Source: Pristionchus mayeri (Eukaryota; Nematoda; Chromadorea; Rhabditida; Neodiplogasteridae). From it: 64,000 bases of DNA. Under the pieces are notes generated by a model. That model was given only the letters and a program-made list of their open reading frames with translations, had not been told where the DNA came from and did no database searches. The DNA lies in the NCBI GenBank assembly GCA_036245805.1, contig BTRK01000005.1, forward strand, positions 10,354,001 to 10,418,000. Direction: 5' to 3'. How positions within the stretch are numbered: position 1 is the stretch's first letter; the number at the start of each line of letters is the position of its first letter. Below, piece by piece: positions 34,301 through 45,734 of the stretch. The translations under genes and the position numbers were made by a program.

Positions 34301-37300
34301 ATACGAATCGAAAGCGCCAGTCAAAAAATCGTTCAGTTTATGGTAAGGTATGCAACTAGTGGGCAACTACGCCTCTTTTAAAGTTCCCTGAATATTTAGA
34401 ATAATATCACATTTGGATGCTGCAAAATGCCTGCAAAATCATTCTCACGCTTTTTTTGCATCCATCCGCAGACCAAATCATGAATCTGACCCAACGTCTG
34501 ACACACAGAACACGGGTTACGGTAGTTTTAGGTTACGGTAGTAGTACGGTATTGACGTTTTGTTTCGATCTTCTGATGAAATCATGAGACCGACATAGCA
34601 TCTGCTCCAACGCCACACCCGGGTTACGGTACACAGACGGACGGACAGACCAACACCTATTTTTGGTCGTAAAAATTTTTCTTCTGGAAATTTCTGGAAT
34701 CTTTTTCGTGTAATGACCTTGTATTCCGGATGAGGACATACTATCAAAATCTCGTTCGAAACGAACGCGCCAGACAAAAAAGCTTTCAGTTTATTGTAAG
34801 GTATGCAATAGTGGGCAACTACGCCTCTTTTAAAGTTAAAAGTTACCGGAATATTTAGAAAATTATCCCCTATTGATTCCGGGAAAATCACAGTTCCCAT
34901 GCCGATTCCGTCCCAATGCCATAATCTACGTTTTCTATCGATTCTCTAACGAAATCACGAATCTGACCCAGAGTCTGACCCAGCGCACTGGGTTACGGTA
35001 GGCTTTGGTTACGATAATAGTACGGTATCGATGATTTCCATCCATCCTCCGATGAAATCATGAGTCTGACACAAGATCTGACCCAACGCCAATGGTATAC
35101 TGTGGACAGACGGAAAACCCAACGAACACCTATTTTTTGGTCGTAAAAAATTTTCTTCTGGAAATTTCTGGAATGTTTTCGTCTGCTGACCTTGTATTCC
35201 GGATGGGGTCATACTATCAAAATCTCACTCGAAACGAAAGCGCCAGTCAAAAACCCTTTCAGTTTATGGTATATGTAGCAACTACCGGGCAACTACGTTC
35301 TGTCACAAGTAGGCAACTACTTTTATGTTTTACGAGCTTAAAATTACGGACTCGTGACTTGGATACACGTCTTTAAGTTTGAAAAAGTTTTATTCATGCC
35401 TATGACCCAGCGAATATTATCTGACCCAGCGCTAGTTTTGACCTACCGTAATCATATATTATTTTCCCCACCACCTCCTGGCTTTTCGAAGCATGGCAAA
35501 ACGTTTTGACGCCGACGGGCATCGAACCCCCAACTTCGTGTTTGCCAGTCCATCGTCTTAGCCACTCGGCCACGATAAAAATACAAAAATATATTCTAAA
35601 ATTTTTAAATAATAGGACGGTCATGATTTACCGAGGAAACAATTTATTTACTGCGTTTTTCAAAAAGTCATGAATGCGCAACTTGGAATAATAGTTGCCC
35701 CAGTTCACTTTTGGGGAGTACGGTAATCGATCGGTCCGCGGTTTTAGCGGAATCTTTGTCTGGGCCAATCATGACGATTAGCACTTTAAGGTTGATGGTA
35801 CCATGCAAGGTTTTATAAATATATTCAATTTTCGAAAAACCGAACAGACGGACAGAAGGTCACGGTTTTTGAATGTCCTGAAAATTTTGCCGAGGGGACC
35901 AAGGCTGGACATGTGTCTGCTGGGCATGTGCCCCGATGCCGCTCCTAGCGCCCCCACTCCCACACCCCCACAAACCCCACAGCAAAAAAGCTTACGGGTT
36001 ACTGGTAATGTAGCAACTAGCGAGGAACTACGTTATATTGCAATCGTGGAACTACGCTTATGGGCGTAAAATAACGGACTCATGACTTGGACATAAGTCT
36101 TTCAGTTTTAAAAATCATTGTCATATGTATGACCCATGGAATATTATCTGACCCAGCGATAAGTTTGACCTACCGTAATCCCAAATTATTTTCACCACCA
36201 TTCCCAAGCTTGTCGAAGCGTGGCAAAACGTTTACACGCCGACGGGAGTCGAACCCCCAACTTCGTGTTTGTTAGTCCATCGCCTTAGCCACTCGGCCAT
36301 GATAAAAATATGAAATGTGTTTCAAAAATTTTTAAATAATAGGACGGTCATGATATACCAAAGAAATAATTTAATTGCTTCGTTTTTGAAAAAGTCATGA
36401 AGTCGCTCCAACGAAAATTAGTTGCCCCAGTTGACTCCTGGGGTGTACGGTAAACGATCGGTCCGCGGTATTGACGGAATCTTTGCCAGGGCTAATCATG
36501 CCGAAAGACACTTTCAGGTTGCTGGTACCGTGTATGGTTTTGGAGAAAACGCGATTTTGCAAAAAACCGGACAGACGGACAAAGCAACACCTATTTTTTG
36601 GAAGTCCTGAAAATTTTGCCGAGGGGGCCAAAACTGGACTTGTGCGTAATGGGAATGTGACCCGCTTCCGCACCCAGCGCCCCCACTCCCACGCACCCAC
36701 AAACCCTCCAGCAAAAAAACTTACGGTTTACTGGTAATATAGCAACTAGTGGGCAACTACGCCTCTTGTAAATGTAGAAGTTCCCTGCGTATTCCGAAAA
36801 TAATCACGTATTGATGCCGGCGAAATGCCGATAAAATCATGGTTCTCATGCCACGTACGTCCCAACGCTAGAGCTTACATAAGGGTCATGATATCAACGT
36901 TTTTCACAAACTGTTCATCGAAATCATGAATCTGACCCAGTATCTGACACAGCGCGAAGGACTACTGTAGGTTATTTTTACGGTAGAATAACGATATTGA
37001 CGTTTTCCATCCATCCGCAGACAAAATCATAAATCTGACCAAGCGTCTGACCCAGCGATCATGGGTTACGGTAGCTTTAGGTTACTGTAGCAATATGGTG
37101 TCGATGTTTTATATCGATCCTCCGATGAAATAATGAGTCTGACACAACATCTGCTCCAACGCCACTGCCGGGTTACGGTACACGGACGGACAACCGTACA
37201 CCCATTTTTTGGTCGTAAAAAATTTTCTTCTGGAAATTTCTGGAATGTTTTTCATCTGCTGACCTTGTATTCCGGATGGGGTCATACTATCAAAATCCCA

Positions 37301-37580
37301 TCCGAATCGAAAGTGTCGAACTCAAAAAGCTTTCAGATTATTGTAAATGTTGCAATTTGACCGGTGAACGATGAATATTGCTACTAAACCTAGTTGAAAA
37401 GTACGAAAACATTTAGATGTCGTTCAGGTAGAGGCCTTCGACCGACATCTCAAAGGCGGAAAAATTGGCGATGTGTACGATGAGGAATGCAAGAGACTCG
37501 AACTCAAGCCGGGTTTCTGTCGCGGCCGGCTTGCTGCAGCTGCCGCAGCCGCAGCAAGAGGACAATTTAACTATGGTTAA
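31395..37580 (+). CDS. Truncated paralogue of the RING gene (N-terminal domain only)
   Basis: Exon 1 (31395-31532) encodes 46 residues (FRDFVVERRLLCDSFLMGEI) and exon 2 (37428-37580) continues in phase 0 (FDRHLKGGKIGDVYDEECKR), ending NYG and stop. Both exons match the first two exons of the RING gene at 37643-38318 (VEERRLLAESFL; YERHLKGDKIASVYDDECKR). The 5.9-kb intron is packed with repeats. The exon 2 end has no phase-compatible junction to the downstream RING exon, so the product would be about 97 aa without RING. It may be a functional dominant-negative type protein or a dying copy. Confidence 0.55.
31682..31750 (-). other. tRNA-like sequence (SINE head or relic)
   Basis: On the minus strand TGGCCAAGTGGCTAAGGCGG resembles an A-box/D-arm and GTGGTTCGAGTCCC a B-box. 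T-stem and acceptor pairing are poor, so it is not a functional tRNA gene. Confidence 0.55.
32390..35300 (+). repeat. Tandem array of ~455-bp units
   Basis: The landmark CAACTAGTGGGCAACTACGC or a variant recurs at about 32391, 32987, 33442, 33897, 34352, 34804 and 35278, with four intervals of 452-455 bp and others of 474 and 596. The units starting at 32987 and 33442 are nearly identical over most of their length, so one duplication is recent. Each unit holds internal repeats of GAAATCATGAATCTGACCCA and ACGGTA motifs. Open frames here recur from unit to unit and are not genes. The same units occur inverted at 14740-15965 and once more at about 36740-37360. Confidence 0.85.
35395..35576 (-). 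mobile_element. tRNA-headed SINE-like element
   Basis: The minus-strand head at 35576-35508 (GTGGCCGAGTGGCTAAGACG ... GGGGGTTCGATGCCCGTCGG) is followed by the body shared with 14454-14680. Confidence 0.7.
35640..36020 (-). repeat. Dispersed repeat with G-rich segment, second copy
   Basis: Reverse complement of the repeat at 13990-14450, including CCCCACTCCCACACCCCCAC. Confidence 0.65.
36125..36302 (-). mobile_element. tRNA-headed SINE-like element
   Basis: The head at 36302-36235 reads ATGGCCGAGTGGCTAAGGCG ... GGGGGTTCGACTCCCGTCGG, with the best-preserved B-box of the three copies, and the same body. Confidence 0.7.
36370..37360. repeat. Dispersed G-rich repeat copy and one unit of the ~455-bp repeat family
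   Basis: 36370-36740 repeats the 35640-36020 block (minus sense). 36740-37360 is a single diverged unit starting GCAACTAGTGGGCAACTACG. Confidence 0.65.
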
Positions 37581-37642
37581 TAATTTTTATCGCTTATTGA
37601 GAAATCTAAAAGGGGGCGCTTTGGAGAAAAAATATTTTCTTA

Positions 37643-38318
37643 ATGAATTTCGACCTTTTAGAAGAAGATGAGGCCGTTCAAGAAAGTGCGTCGATTATCA
37701 ATAAATATGTGGAGGAACGACGCTTGCTCGCTGAATCGTTTTTGAGTTGCGAGATTGCAGAGACGGCATACTTTCTGAAGTACAGATACAGTCTGAGTGT
37801 GAGTAGTTTATAATTGCATTTCATTGATGTTTTATTTCTTTAAATCCATGTGCATATCTTTAGAATGAGGCTTATGAAAGACACCTCAAAGGAGACAAAA
37901 TTGCAAGCGTCTACGATGACGAATGTAAAAGACTCGGGCTAAAGTCTGATTTTCGCCATCGCCTTTCTGAAGCTGCAGTAGACGCAGCTTGGAATCGACT
38001 CAATGCAGGGCAAGTCATGTTTCGGCACTGCATTCACTCTAGTGTCCCAATTTGATATTCGATTTTTTTAAAAATTTCGTTTGACTTATTTTGTATGCAT
38101 TGAAATATTAAAATTTCAGCTTCCGCTACTCTCGTGCTTGCCCCATCTGCTTCGTGGAGTCGCCGCGGCAGCGCGCGGTCTTTGCCGCTTGCGGACACGC
38201 GGTCTGCCGTGCGTGCGCGGAACAGTGGAAGTGTGAAGCAAAAACTCCTCTTCCAACCTGTCCGTTCTGCCGAAAGACATCGAACTTCGTAGCACTTAAG
38301 GAGGTGCCTTTGTTGTAA
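37643..38318 (+). CDS. RING-finger protein with a novel N-terminal domain (166 aa), probable E3 ubiquitin ligase
   Basis: Exons are 37643-37798, 37864-38009 and 38120-38318 (phases 0, 2). The second intron uses a GC donor (AGG|GCAAGT). The C-terminal third is a C3HC4 RING: C108-x2-C111-x13-C125-x-H127-x2-C130-x2-C133-x14-C148-x2-C151 (CPIC ... CGHAVCRAC ... CPFC). Known RING proteins of this form bind an E2 and transfer ubiquitin. Residues 1-101 carry a domain I do not recognise: KYVEERRLLAESFLSCEIAE, then YERHLKGDKIASVYDDECKR, then an alanine-rich stretch. The same domain makes up the truncated paralogue upstream. No signal peptide or TM is seen, so it is probably cytosolic or nuclear. Confidence 0.8.
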
Positions 38319-38820
38319 CTTGCAAAGGGATTTTGATCCAGTTTTTATAGATCAAATGCTGAGTTATCCAAGTGAAAAAATAATTGTTTTCAGGTTGAGA
38401 AAAATAAAGTTGTTCAACGGTCAATTGGAGAACAGTGTCGCCAACCGGAATGGAGTTTCGCTCTTCCATAAAGATGATGAGAGTTGAGAATGAGTCGATG
38501 TAATTCAATTTTTTAGAGATTTTTTGGAAAGTCAATCTTTGTTTTCCGAAATTTGCACATTTTTGCATTTCCATTCGAGAGTGACCTAATTCAGCATTTC
38601 AGTGATACTGCCGAGTACTCCCGAGCCTGTCTCTTGTGTGGCTTCGTTTTTTTATCTCTCGAAAGATTGGGTATTGAGCTGCTCTTTTAATTTTACTAAT
38701 ACTAGTATCACGGCCCTCTGTTGTTAGCACTACTTTCATCTTGCTGAATTTCACTTGCTTTCGAAATAATTACATTTTAATTATTCAAACATGCGCAGTT
38801 CTGCAAAGCAAAATGCATTT

Positions 38821-41370
38821 ATTAAAGATCCCCTCCTTAGAAAGTTTTTTCGAATTCGCTCCAAATGTATGATCCGCAATTTCTAGCGCGCAATTTCAAA
38901 TAAAATTACAGTATTATACAGTATATCACGCCTCTCACGAGAGATTCGAGCTGAGACACGGAATGGGAAGAAAATCTGGAAATTGGTTCTGACCAGTTTT
39001 GGGCACCTTGAGGCATGCCTGACAGTCCCCCAAAGTATTACTTTGCATACCTCATTTTCAAGCTCCCGGCATCAGGTCGGAGATCGGCACCTTCTCCTTT
39101 CACGGCGAATATCTCATTTCTCGTGTAAGATAATCGAAATTTGCACTCTGAGTGACCCTCACTCATTTTTCGAGCTCCATCGATCCATTTAAACCATTTT
39201 CCGTAAAAGTCAATTTTAACGGTGCGACATTCATTGTCGATTTTCTCGAAAATGTAGGAAAAGGTGCAGCTCAAAATTCCACAGCTCATGCAGCGCATCA
39301 AGAGCTTTAGAATGAATGGCTTGCGCAAAAAATACGATCTCACCTGTGTAAGTTATGTACATTTAACTTTTCCTTATCATTTGAACTTTATTTTCAACAG
39401 TATAATTCACCCTCACATCGCTCTCTTCGGAGAATGAGGTCAAGAATGATCGCTTTCTCTTAATTTATCTGTTGAAAATAAAGTTCAAATGATAAGGAAA
39501 AGTTAAATGTACATAACTTACACAGGTGAGATCGTACTTTTTGCGCAAGCCATTCATTCTAAAGCTCTTGATGCGCTGCATGAGCTGTGGAATTTTGAGC
39601 TGCACCTTTTCCCACATTTTCAAGAAAATCGTCAATGAATGTAGCACCGTTAAAATTGACTTTTATGGAAAATGGTTTACATGGATCGATAGAGCTCGAA
39701 AAATGAGTGGGGGTCACTCAGAGAGCACATTTCGATTATCTTACACGAGAAATGAGATATTTGCCTGGAAAGGAGAAGGTGCCGATCTCCGACCTGATGC
39801 CGGGAGCTTGAAAATGAGGTATGCAAAATAATACTTTGGGGAACTGTCAGGCATGCCTCAATGTGCCCAAAACTGGTCAGAACCAATTTCCAGATTTTCT
39901 TCCCATTCCCAAGAATTGCGATTCTAGCTCGATTCTCTCGTGAACGGCGTGATATCGATTACCAGGGGGTGCTGCACAAAGCATGTATTTTCGGGTCATG
40001 GTCGATAATTGTATCATGGTAGGTCAAGACTTGTACCGTATCCAATCGATCGTACAGTACACCCAGATACCGTATGAACCTACCGTAACCCAGAATATCG
40101 ATAACTAACTTTATTTTCAAAAAGTCACTATACCGTACCCAATCGATAATACAGTAACCATACCGTAACCATGTGTACAGTACCCCTTGCTACCGTAATC
40201 CACACCACTGCGGTCAATCGTAAACTGACTTTTTTCCAAAACATTTTACATTGAGTTGGTTCTTGCTCTATACCGTACATAATCGATCGTAAAGTACCCC
40301 AGATACCGTATAGCGCTACCGTAACCCCCAGTATCGCAAACTAACTTTATTTTTAAAAAGTCCTGTTACCGTGCCCAATCGATTATACAGCACCCAAGTA
40401 ACTACAGTAACCCAGTTCCTTGGGTCAGATCCAGTTCCTTGGGTCAAACATTTTTCTATATATTTCAAAAATTTTTCTAAAATCCCAAAATTGGTCATAA
40501 AATTATTTTACAATAATCATAAATACGGTAGGATACTTTAAAATAATTTTAAAATATATTTACGATTTTTAGACAAAAATTTGGCCCAAGGAACTGGATC
40601 TGACCCAAGGAACTGGGTTACTGTAGTTACTTGGGTACTGTATAATCGAATGGGCACGGTACCAGGACTTTTTAAAAAATAAAGTTAGTTTGCGATAATC
40701 GGGGTTATGGTAGCGGTATACGGTATCTGGGGTACTGTACGATCGATTGTGTACGGTATAGAGCAAGAATCAACTCAATGTAAAATGTTTTGGAAAAAGT
40801 CAGTTTACGATTGACCGCAGTGGTGTGGATTACGGTAGCGAGGGGTACTGTACACATGGTTACGGTATGGTTACTGTATTATCGATTGGGTACGGTATAG
40901 TGACTTTTTGAAAATAAAGTTAGTTATCGATATTCTGGATTACGGTAGGTTCATACGGTATCTGGATGTAATGTACGATCGATTGGATACGGTACAAGTC
41001 TTGACCTACAATGACACAATTATCGACCATGACCCGAAAATACATGCTTTGTGCAGCTTCGATTGGGTACGATCGATTGGGTACGGTATAGTGACTTTTT
41101 GAAAATAAAGTTAGTTATCGATATTCTGGGTTACGGTAGGTTCATACGGTATCTGGGTGTACTGTACGATCGATTGGATACGGTACAAGTCTTGACCTAC
41201 CATGATACAATTATCGACCATGACCCGAAAATACATGCTTTGTGCAGCACCCCCTGGTAATCGATATACTGTATGATACTGTAATTTTATTTTAAATAGC
41301 GCGCTAGAAATTGCGGATCATACATTTGATGCGAACTCGAAAAAACTTTCTGTGGAGGGGATCTTTAATG
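38821..41370. mobile_element. Composite nested foldback element
   Basis: The outer arms (38821-38932 and about 41258-41370) are ~110-bp inverted repeats, ending ATTAAAGATCCCCTCC and GGAGGGGATCTTTAAT, with TTAA at both ends. Inside are two further palindromes: 38930-39953 (family P1, arms ~500 bp) and 39955-41262 (arms ~600 bp, ends GATTACCAGGGGGTGCTGCA / TGCAGCACCCCCTGGTAATC). The second sits at the end of the first, consistent with one element landing in another. No coding sequence. Confidence 0.85.
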
Positions 41371-41736
41371 TCGATGAAGAACACATTGAAAATATCAAAA
41401 TGTTAGGATCAAGAACATTATACAGTGAACAGCATTAGGCATGAGCTAGTCACGCGTTTCTTAATACCCTTGCTAATAACCTCGTGTTACCTAGTTCTGG
41501 AGAAAAAGACAATTAATCTTTAAACTCGGTGTATCTCGAATGTGCGAAGAAATAAGTTAGTGAAATCATACCGTTTCACTTCTGAGGAAACTTCGTTAAC
41601 TCTAATCAAGTTTCTCGATTGAGACAGAAACTCTCAGCTTCATACCATGTTTTCATACCTTTTTTCATTACTTCGTAATTGTGCGCATTTACCATGTAGA
41701 TTATGCAGAGCTCTATGAATTCCAAATCTTCTAGTA
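41371..41736. other. 5' flank of the Srh gene
   Basis: No further gene seen. Presumably contains its promoter. Confidence 0.4.
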
Positions 41737-43664
41737 ATGCGTAACCTTTCCCTGCATCCCTTATGGCATACCGCGATGCCCGCGTATCAACACGCCGTCG
41801 GCTTCCTCACGCACGCATTCTCCGCCCTCGCATTCTATTTGATGATCAAGAAAACGCCCGAAGTCTCCAAACCATTCGCCAGATTCCTCATGCTACTGCA
41901 GGTATGGGATATCGTGATGATCTTTTTTTTCGAATAGTCATTTTCGAATATGTGAAGCATGATTCAATATTGCTAAGACTGACTTCTGAAGAATGCGTTG
42001 TATGCTCGTGGAAATTGTAAATTTAAGGCCTCCATCACCATCGTTGATCTTAACCTCGGCTTTCTGGCTGCTCCAATCCCGTTGTTCCCAGTTCTGGGAG
42101 GTCTTTGCAATGGAATACTGTGCACGTGGTTCGGACTAGGAGGGCACACTGGGGTGGTGAGCATTTATCATTTGCCTCTGCATCACTCTTCGATGAAACA
42201 TGCCTCCCATGTGATAATTATATGTTCCAGATCACGTTGAGTTTCTCTCTAGCTTTCGTCTGTGTCTCGGTCATGTACTGTTTCCACTACAAACATATGA
42301 CGATCGGGCAAATGATCGGCCTTGAATCGTTCACGGTAGGGAACGCACTATTTCAATTGATACAATTTGTTTTAAAACCTACTGGAAGATCACAAAAACT
42401 CCAGAATTTACACCACATTTTTCTTCGTGTTCGAATCTTTAAAAAACAATTTCAGTCTAACCATCCTACGATATTCCGCATTGCGATATTCGTGATATAC
42501 ACGTTTCCCTGCGCTCTCCTCGTTGGATTCTATGAAAACATTGAAACTGGACCGCTCTACGTGAAATCAGTAATAGCGACATTTAATTTTTTTTAAATGC
42601 AAACGCAACTTCAGAACTTTCCCTCTCTACTTTATCTGTTCGAAGATCCTTCATATCGAGCTTTCGCATATGATCCGATTTCCAACACTTTCTCAAAAGC
42701 CTTTGCTATTGCGGCCCTTCTTGTGAGTTTGCTTCGAAATTCTATTCCAGGGTTAGCGAAGGAATTATTCAGAACATATTTTGCGCCCCTGTGATCGTTA
42801 TGTATTTTGTTGGCAATACCTTCTTCCGACTCTCTTCACAGGTGCGTCTTTACTAACGTTGTACTTAGCTGATGCTGTTTGTAAACTAAATACAATATTT
42901 AATAATTCGCCGATAAACAAGCCGTTCTAGGAATTTCAGAGCACTTTGAGTGAGAGAACGAAGCAAATGCAGCAACGGACGATGTTCCAACTGATAATCC
43001 AGGTATTAATTGCAAAATATATTTCCTCATTTCTAAATTTTCAGACCATAATTCCCCTTATGATCCAGTGGTTGCCCTTAATAGTCTATTGTTACTCGGT
43101 GATAACTTCATCACTGAATCCAGGTAATGTTTAAAAATGCAAAATACGCATTCCTAGACGAATGCCGACGCAAGAAGCGTAAAACTTCCTTGAAAACAAA
43201 ATAACTAAATTAAATTTCAGACGTCGTTAATCTCCTTTTCTGTTTTCAACTAAGCCACGCATTCGTTCACACAGCGATATTGATTATTACCACGCCGAGC
43301 TACAGAGAACCATTGATGTTGTGAGTTTTTGAGAATAAAGAGGATACTAAAACGATTCCTTGAAAAATTAGAAAATGAACCAGGGGAGGTGAGAACCATA
43401 ACGTTAAGCTACTTGCGCTGAAACACGGAATGACGTGCAGATGAAACATAAACTGTAGCTTATATGCATATTATGGAAGCGTACACTGTTTGGCCATTTT
43501 AGAGCCCTACTTGGAGCGGAAAAAACACATGTTGTGACCTTTGAACTGCTTTGAACTTTATATTTCATTTCAGCTGGCGAATGAGCAAGAGTAAACGTTC
43601 GGTAGCCTCGACATTCACACAGGCAACAACTCGAAAGACCTCAGAAGTGTTTTCTTTTAGATAG
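41737..43664 (+). CDS. Srh-type seven-transmembrane chemoreceptor
   Basis: Ten exons: 41737-41901, 42028-42156, 42231-42335, 42456-42569, 42615-42722, 42751-42841, 42940-43002, 43045-43123, 43221-43320 and 43574-43664, giving about 346 residues, normal for Srh. Diagnostic parts are LTHAFSALAFYLMIKKTPE (TM1), IVDLNLGFLAAPIPLFPVLG (TM2-3), the loop NFPSLLYLFEDPSYRAFAYD, TLSERTKQMQQRTMFQLIIQ running into TIIPLMIQWLPLIVY (the S-T-Q...Q-IP motif of TM6) and SHAFVHTAILIITTPSYREP (TM7). Such receptors act in sensory neuron cilia. Exon 6 has one extra base relative to the expected frame and follows an apparent 28-nt intron, so there is a possible frameshift at 42723-42751. AATAAA at 43703. Confidence 0.8.
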
Positions 43665-44280
43665 TCTTCAAAGACAAAAAAATATTTAAACATAATGTGC
43701 TGAATAAATCGCTGATTTACATTTTTTCGATCGTATTGTCATGTGAGTCATGTCATTCCTTATTGGGCATCCTCTCCATTAGTTGATCGCTTTGCATTTT
43801 GAATTTTCGAGATAACATATTCACTATTGTCACCATCTTAAAGAGCTGCAGAACTATGACCATCTTGCTGCGAATAAGCAAGAGCATGATCCTAGCTTAA
43901 GAGAATCAGCAATATATTGTATATCCAAACTCGATTGCATGTGTTCACAACCCCCCCCCCCCCGCACTATACAAATCTCGTCATGGTTGATGACAAAAAA
44001 TAAGCCTGGTATTGAATGGTCTTTGGTCGTTGAGTCTTTGGGAGAGTCAATGTCAATCTCAGTCATGATTATTTTGTTTGCTGTGGTTGTCCTCGTTTAT
44101 CATCTGCACCTTTGCATCCTTCCGCTATCTGTCTCTTTCTAAAAACGGCACTTCTTGAACTCTCTAGAATTGCAATCATCATAGTTGTTCACTAGCCTGC
44201 TACCGCGCGCTGTCCAAGGCATTCTGAAAGTCGGAGGCTTGGCTCTCTACCGTGTGGGTTGACAAGCGGGATTGCTGGGG
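43665..44280. other. Intergenic with poly-C tract
   Basis: A run of about 14 Cs lies near 43950-43963. No gene is supported. Confidence 0.5.
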
Positions 44281-44283
44281 ACA

Positions 44284-44500
44284 AATGCCCACTGTAATTC
44301 TGATATGTCTACTGTAATTCTGATATGTCCATTTTAATTCTGATATGTCCACTGTAATTCTGATATGTCCACTGTAATTCTGATATGTCCACTGTAATTC
44401 TGATATGTCCACTGTAATTCTGATATGTCCACTGTAATTCTGATATGTCCACTGTAATTCTGATACGTCTACTGTAATCCTAATATGTCCACCGAAATCC
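44284..44500 (+). repeat. 20-bp minisatellite, about 10-11 copies
   Basis: The unit CACTGTAATTCTGATATGTC repeats with an exact 20-bp period. Inner copies are identical and the edges drift (GTCTACTGTAATCCTAATAT). Open frames across it are artefacts. Confidence 0.95.
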
Positions 44501-45282
44501 GATGTGTCCCCCCAAACGAAACGGGACAGAATGAGCGATATCTCCCAAACGGTACCTAGCCGGCGGATTTGGGTTGCTCAAGCGATCGGCGTCTTCGCGT
44601 CGTGGTCATACTTGCCCACCACTGGCGGAGAGGTCTTTTCAGACAATGACCCCGATACATGGTTGCGCACTTCTCCCATCCAATAGAGGGGAGAAATGTC
44701 AAACCATGAATCTATTCATTCATCATTGAGTAGGGTCATTTTGCCGCCTGCGTGGGCAACTATGTTCGTGGACCATGCGAATCGTACACTGGAGAAAAGG
44801 TCAGAGACAGAATGTGGAATCATCGCAACGCGAGGGGTATCAGCTTCATGGATCAGCACAACGCATCCATGAAGCTCCAGAATTTCCATAAATGGCGCAA
44901 ATGAAATATCCTAAAATCGAATGCAGTATACAAATAATGCCAATTAATACATCTCTTCTTTCATTGGTCTATTTTGTCGAGCAGATGCCGAATGTCTTAC
45001 AAATTATGTTTTTGAATTCGTGCATAATAAAATAATTTTGATATTCCTTTGACGTTAAAAACTATTACACACGAATCCCATTTAAGTATTCCATTCAAAT
45101 TCTCTGAATAATACGAAAAGAACGCTCAGACACCGACATCATTATGTGTATTGTTATCCAGTGATTTCAATTTCATACGGAATAAACACGGGAATATATT
45201 CACCATTGGTAGCTTTTTTTCCGAGAACGGCGTAATTGAAGTAGTCTGGTGTTCTATCGTCTGGTTTCATTAATCTGTCGTG
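44501..45282. other. Intergenic
   Basis: No gene is supported. A short perfect hairpin (AGCTTCATGGAT / ATCCATGAAGCT) lies at about 44849-44883. Confidence 0.45.
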
Positions 45283-45734
45283 ATGGAGTTCCACCTCGCC
45301 GTAACTAACTACGTCAGCGGTTTCTCCTCCTGTGTCAACGGCGTCTACATCCTGTTAATCCTTATCGTGCCTCCTTCAAATTTGGGCATCTTCCGATCTC
45401 ACTTTTATGCAGGCGCCAACGCCAGTTTTCTCTATGCTGCTTCACAGTTGTGGTCGGCTAATGTGAACAATGTTCTAAAGACAATATCAATAACATATAC
45501 TACAGTTGTTCTTCCCAAACGGCACTCTGTTTCTGTTATTTTCTGCACGAAATACTGGTCCTATCGGATTTCTTATATCTTTGGCAGCTATGAACCTCCA
45601 ATTCATAATACTCTGTTTCAATTTTGCAGTGAGATACGCGGCAGTTAGGGGGTGAGGCACACAGGTCCCGATGAAAACATTTAACTTGTATAATTCAAAA
45701 CAATGTTAGTTCATTGGTATATCACAGAACACAC

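Noticed and set aside
33169..35212. Repeated frames of 67-127 codons on the minus strand (PSGYRNLGVALEQ and similar)
   Set aside because: They recur because the ~455-bp unit recurs. There is no frame conservation beyond DNA identity, and no splice sites or known domain.
39038..39886. Two nearly identical 101-codon frames on opposite strands
   Set aside because: They are the two arms of one palindrome, so the repeat is structural and not a duplicated gene.
44284..44500. Possible CRISPR-like array
   Set aside because: The unit is a plain head-to-tail 20-bp repeat without unique spacers, in a eukaryotic genome.
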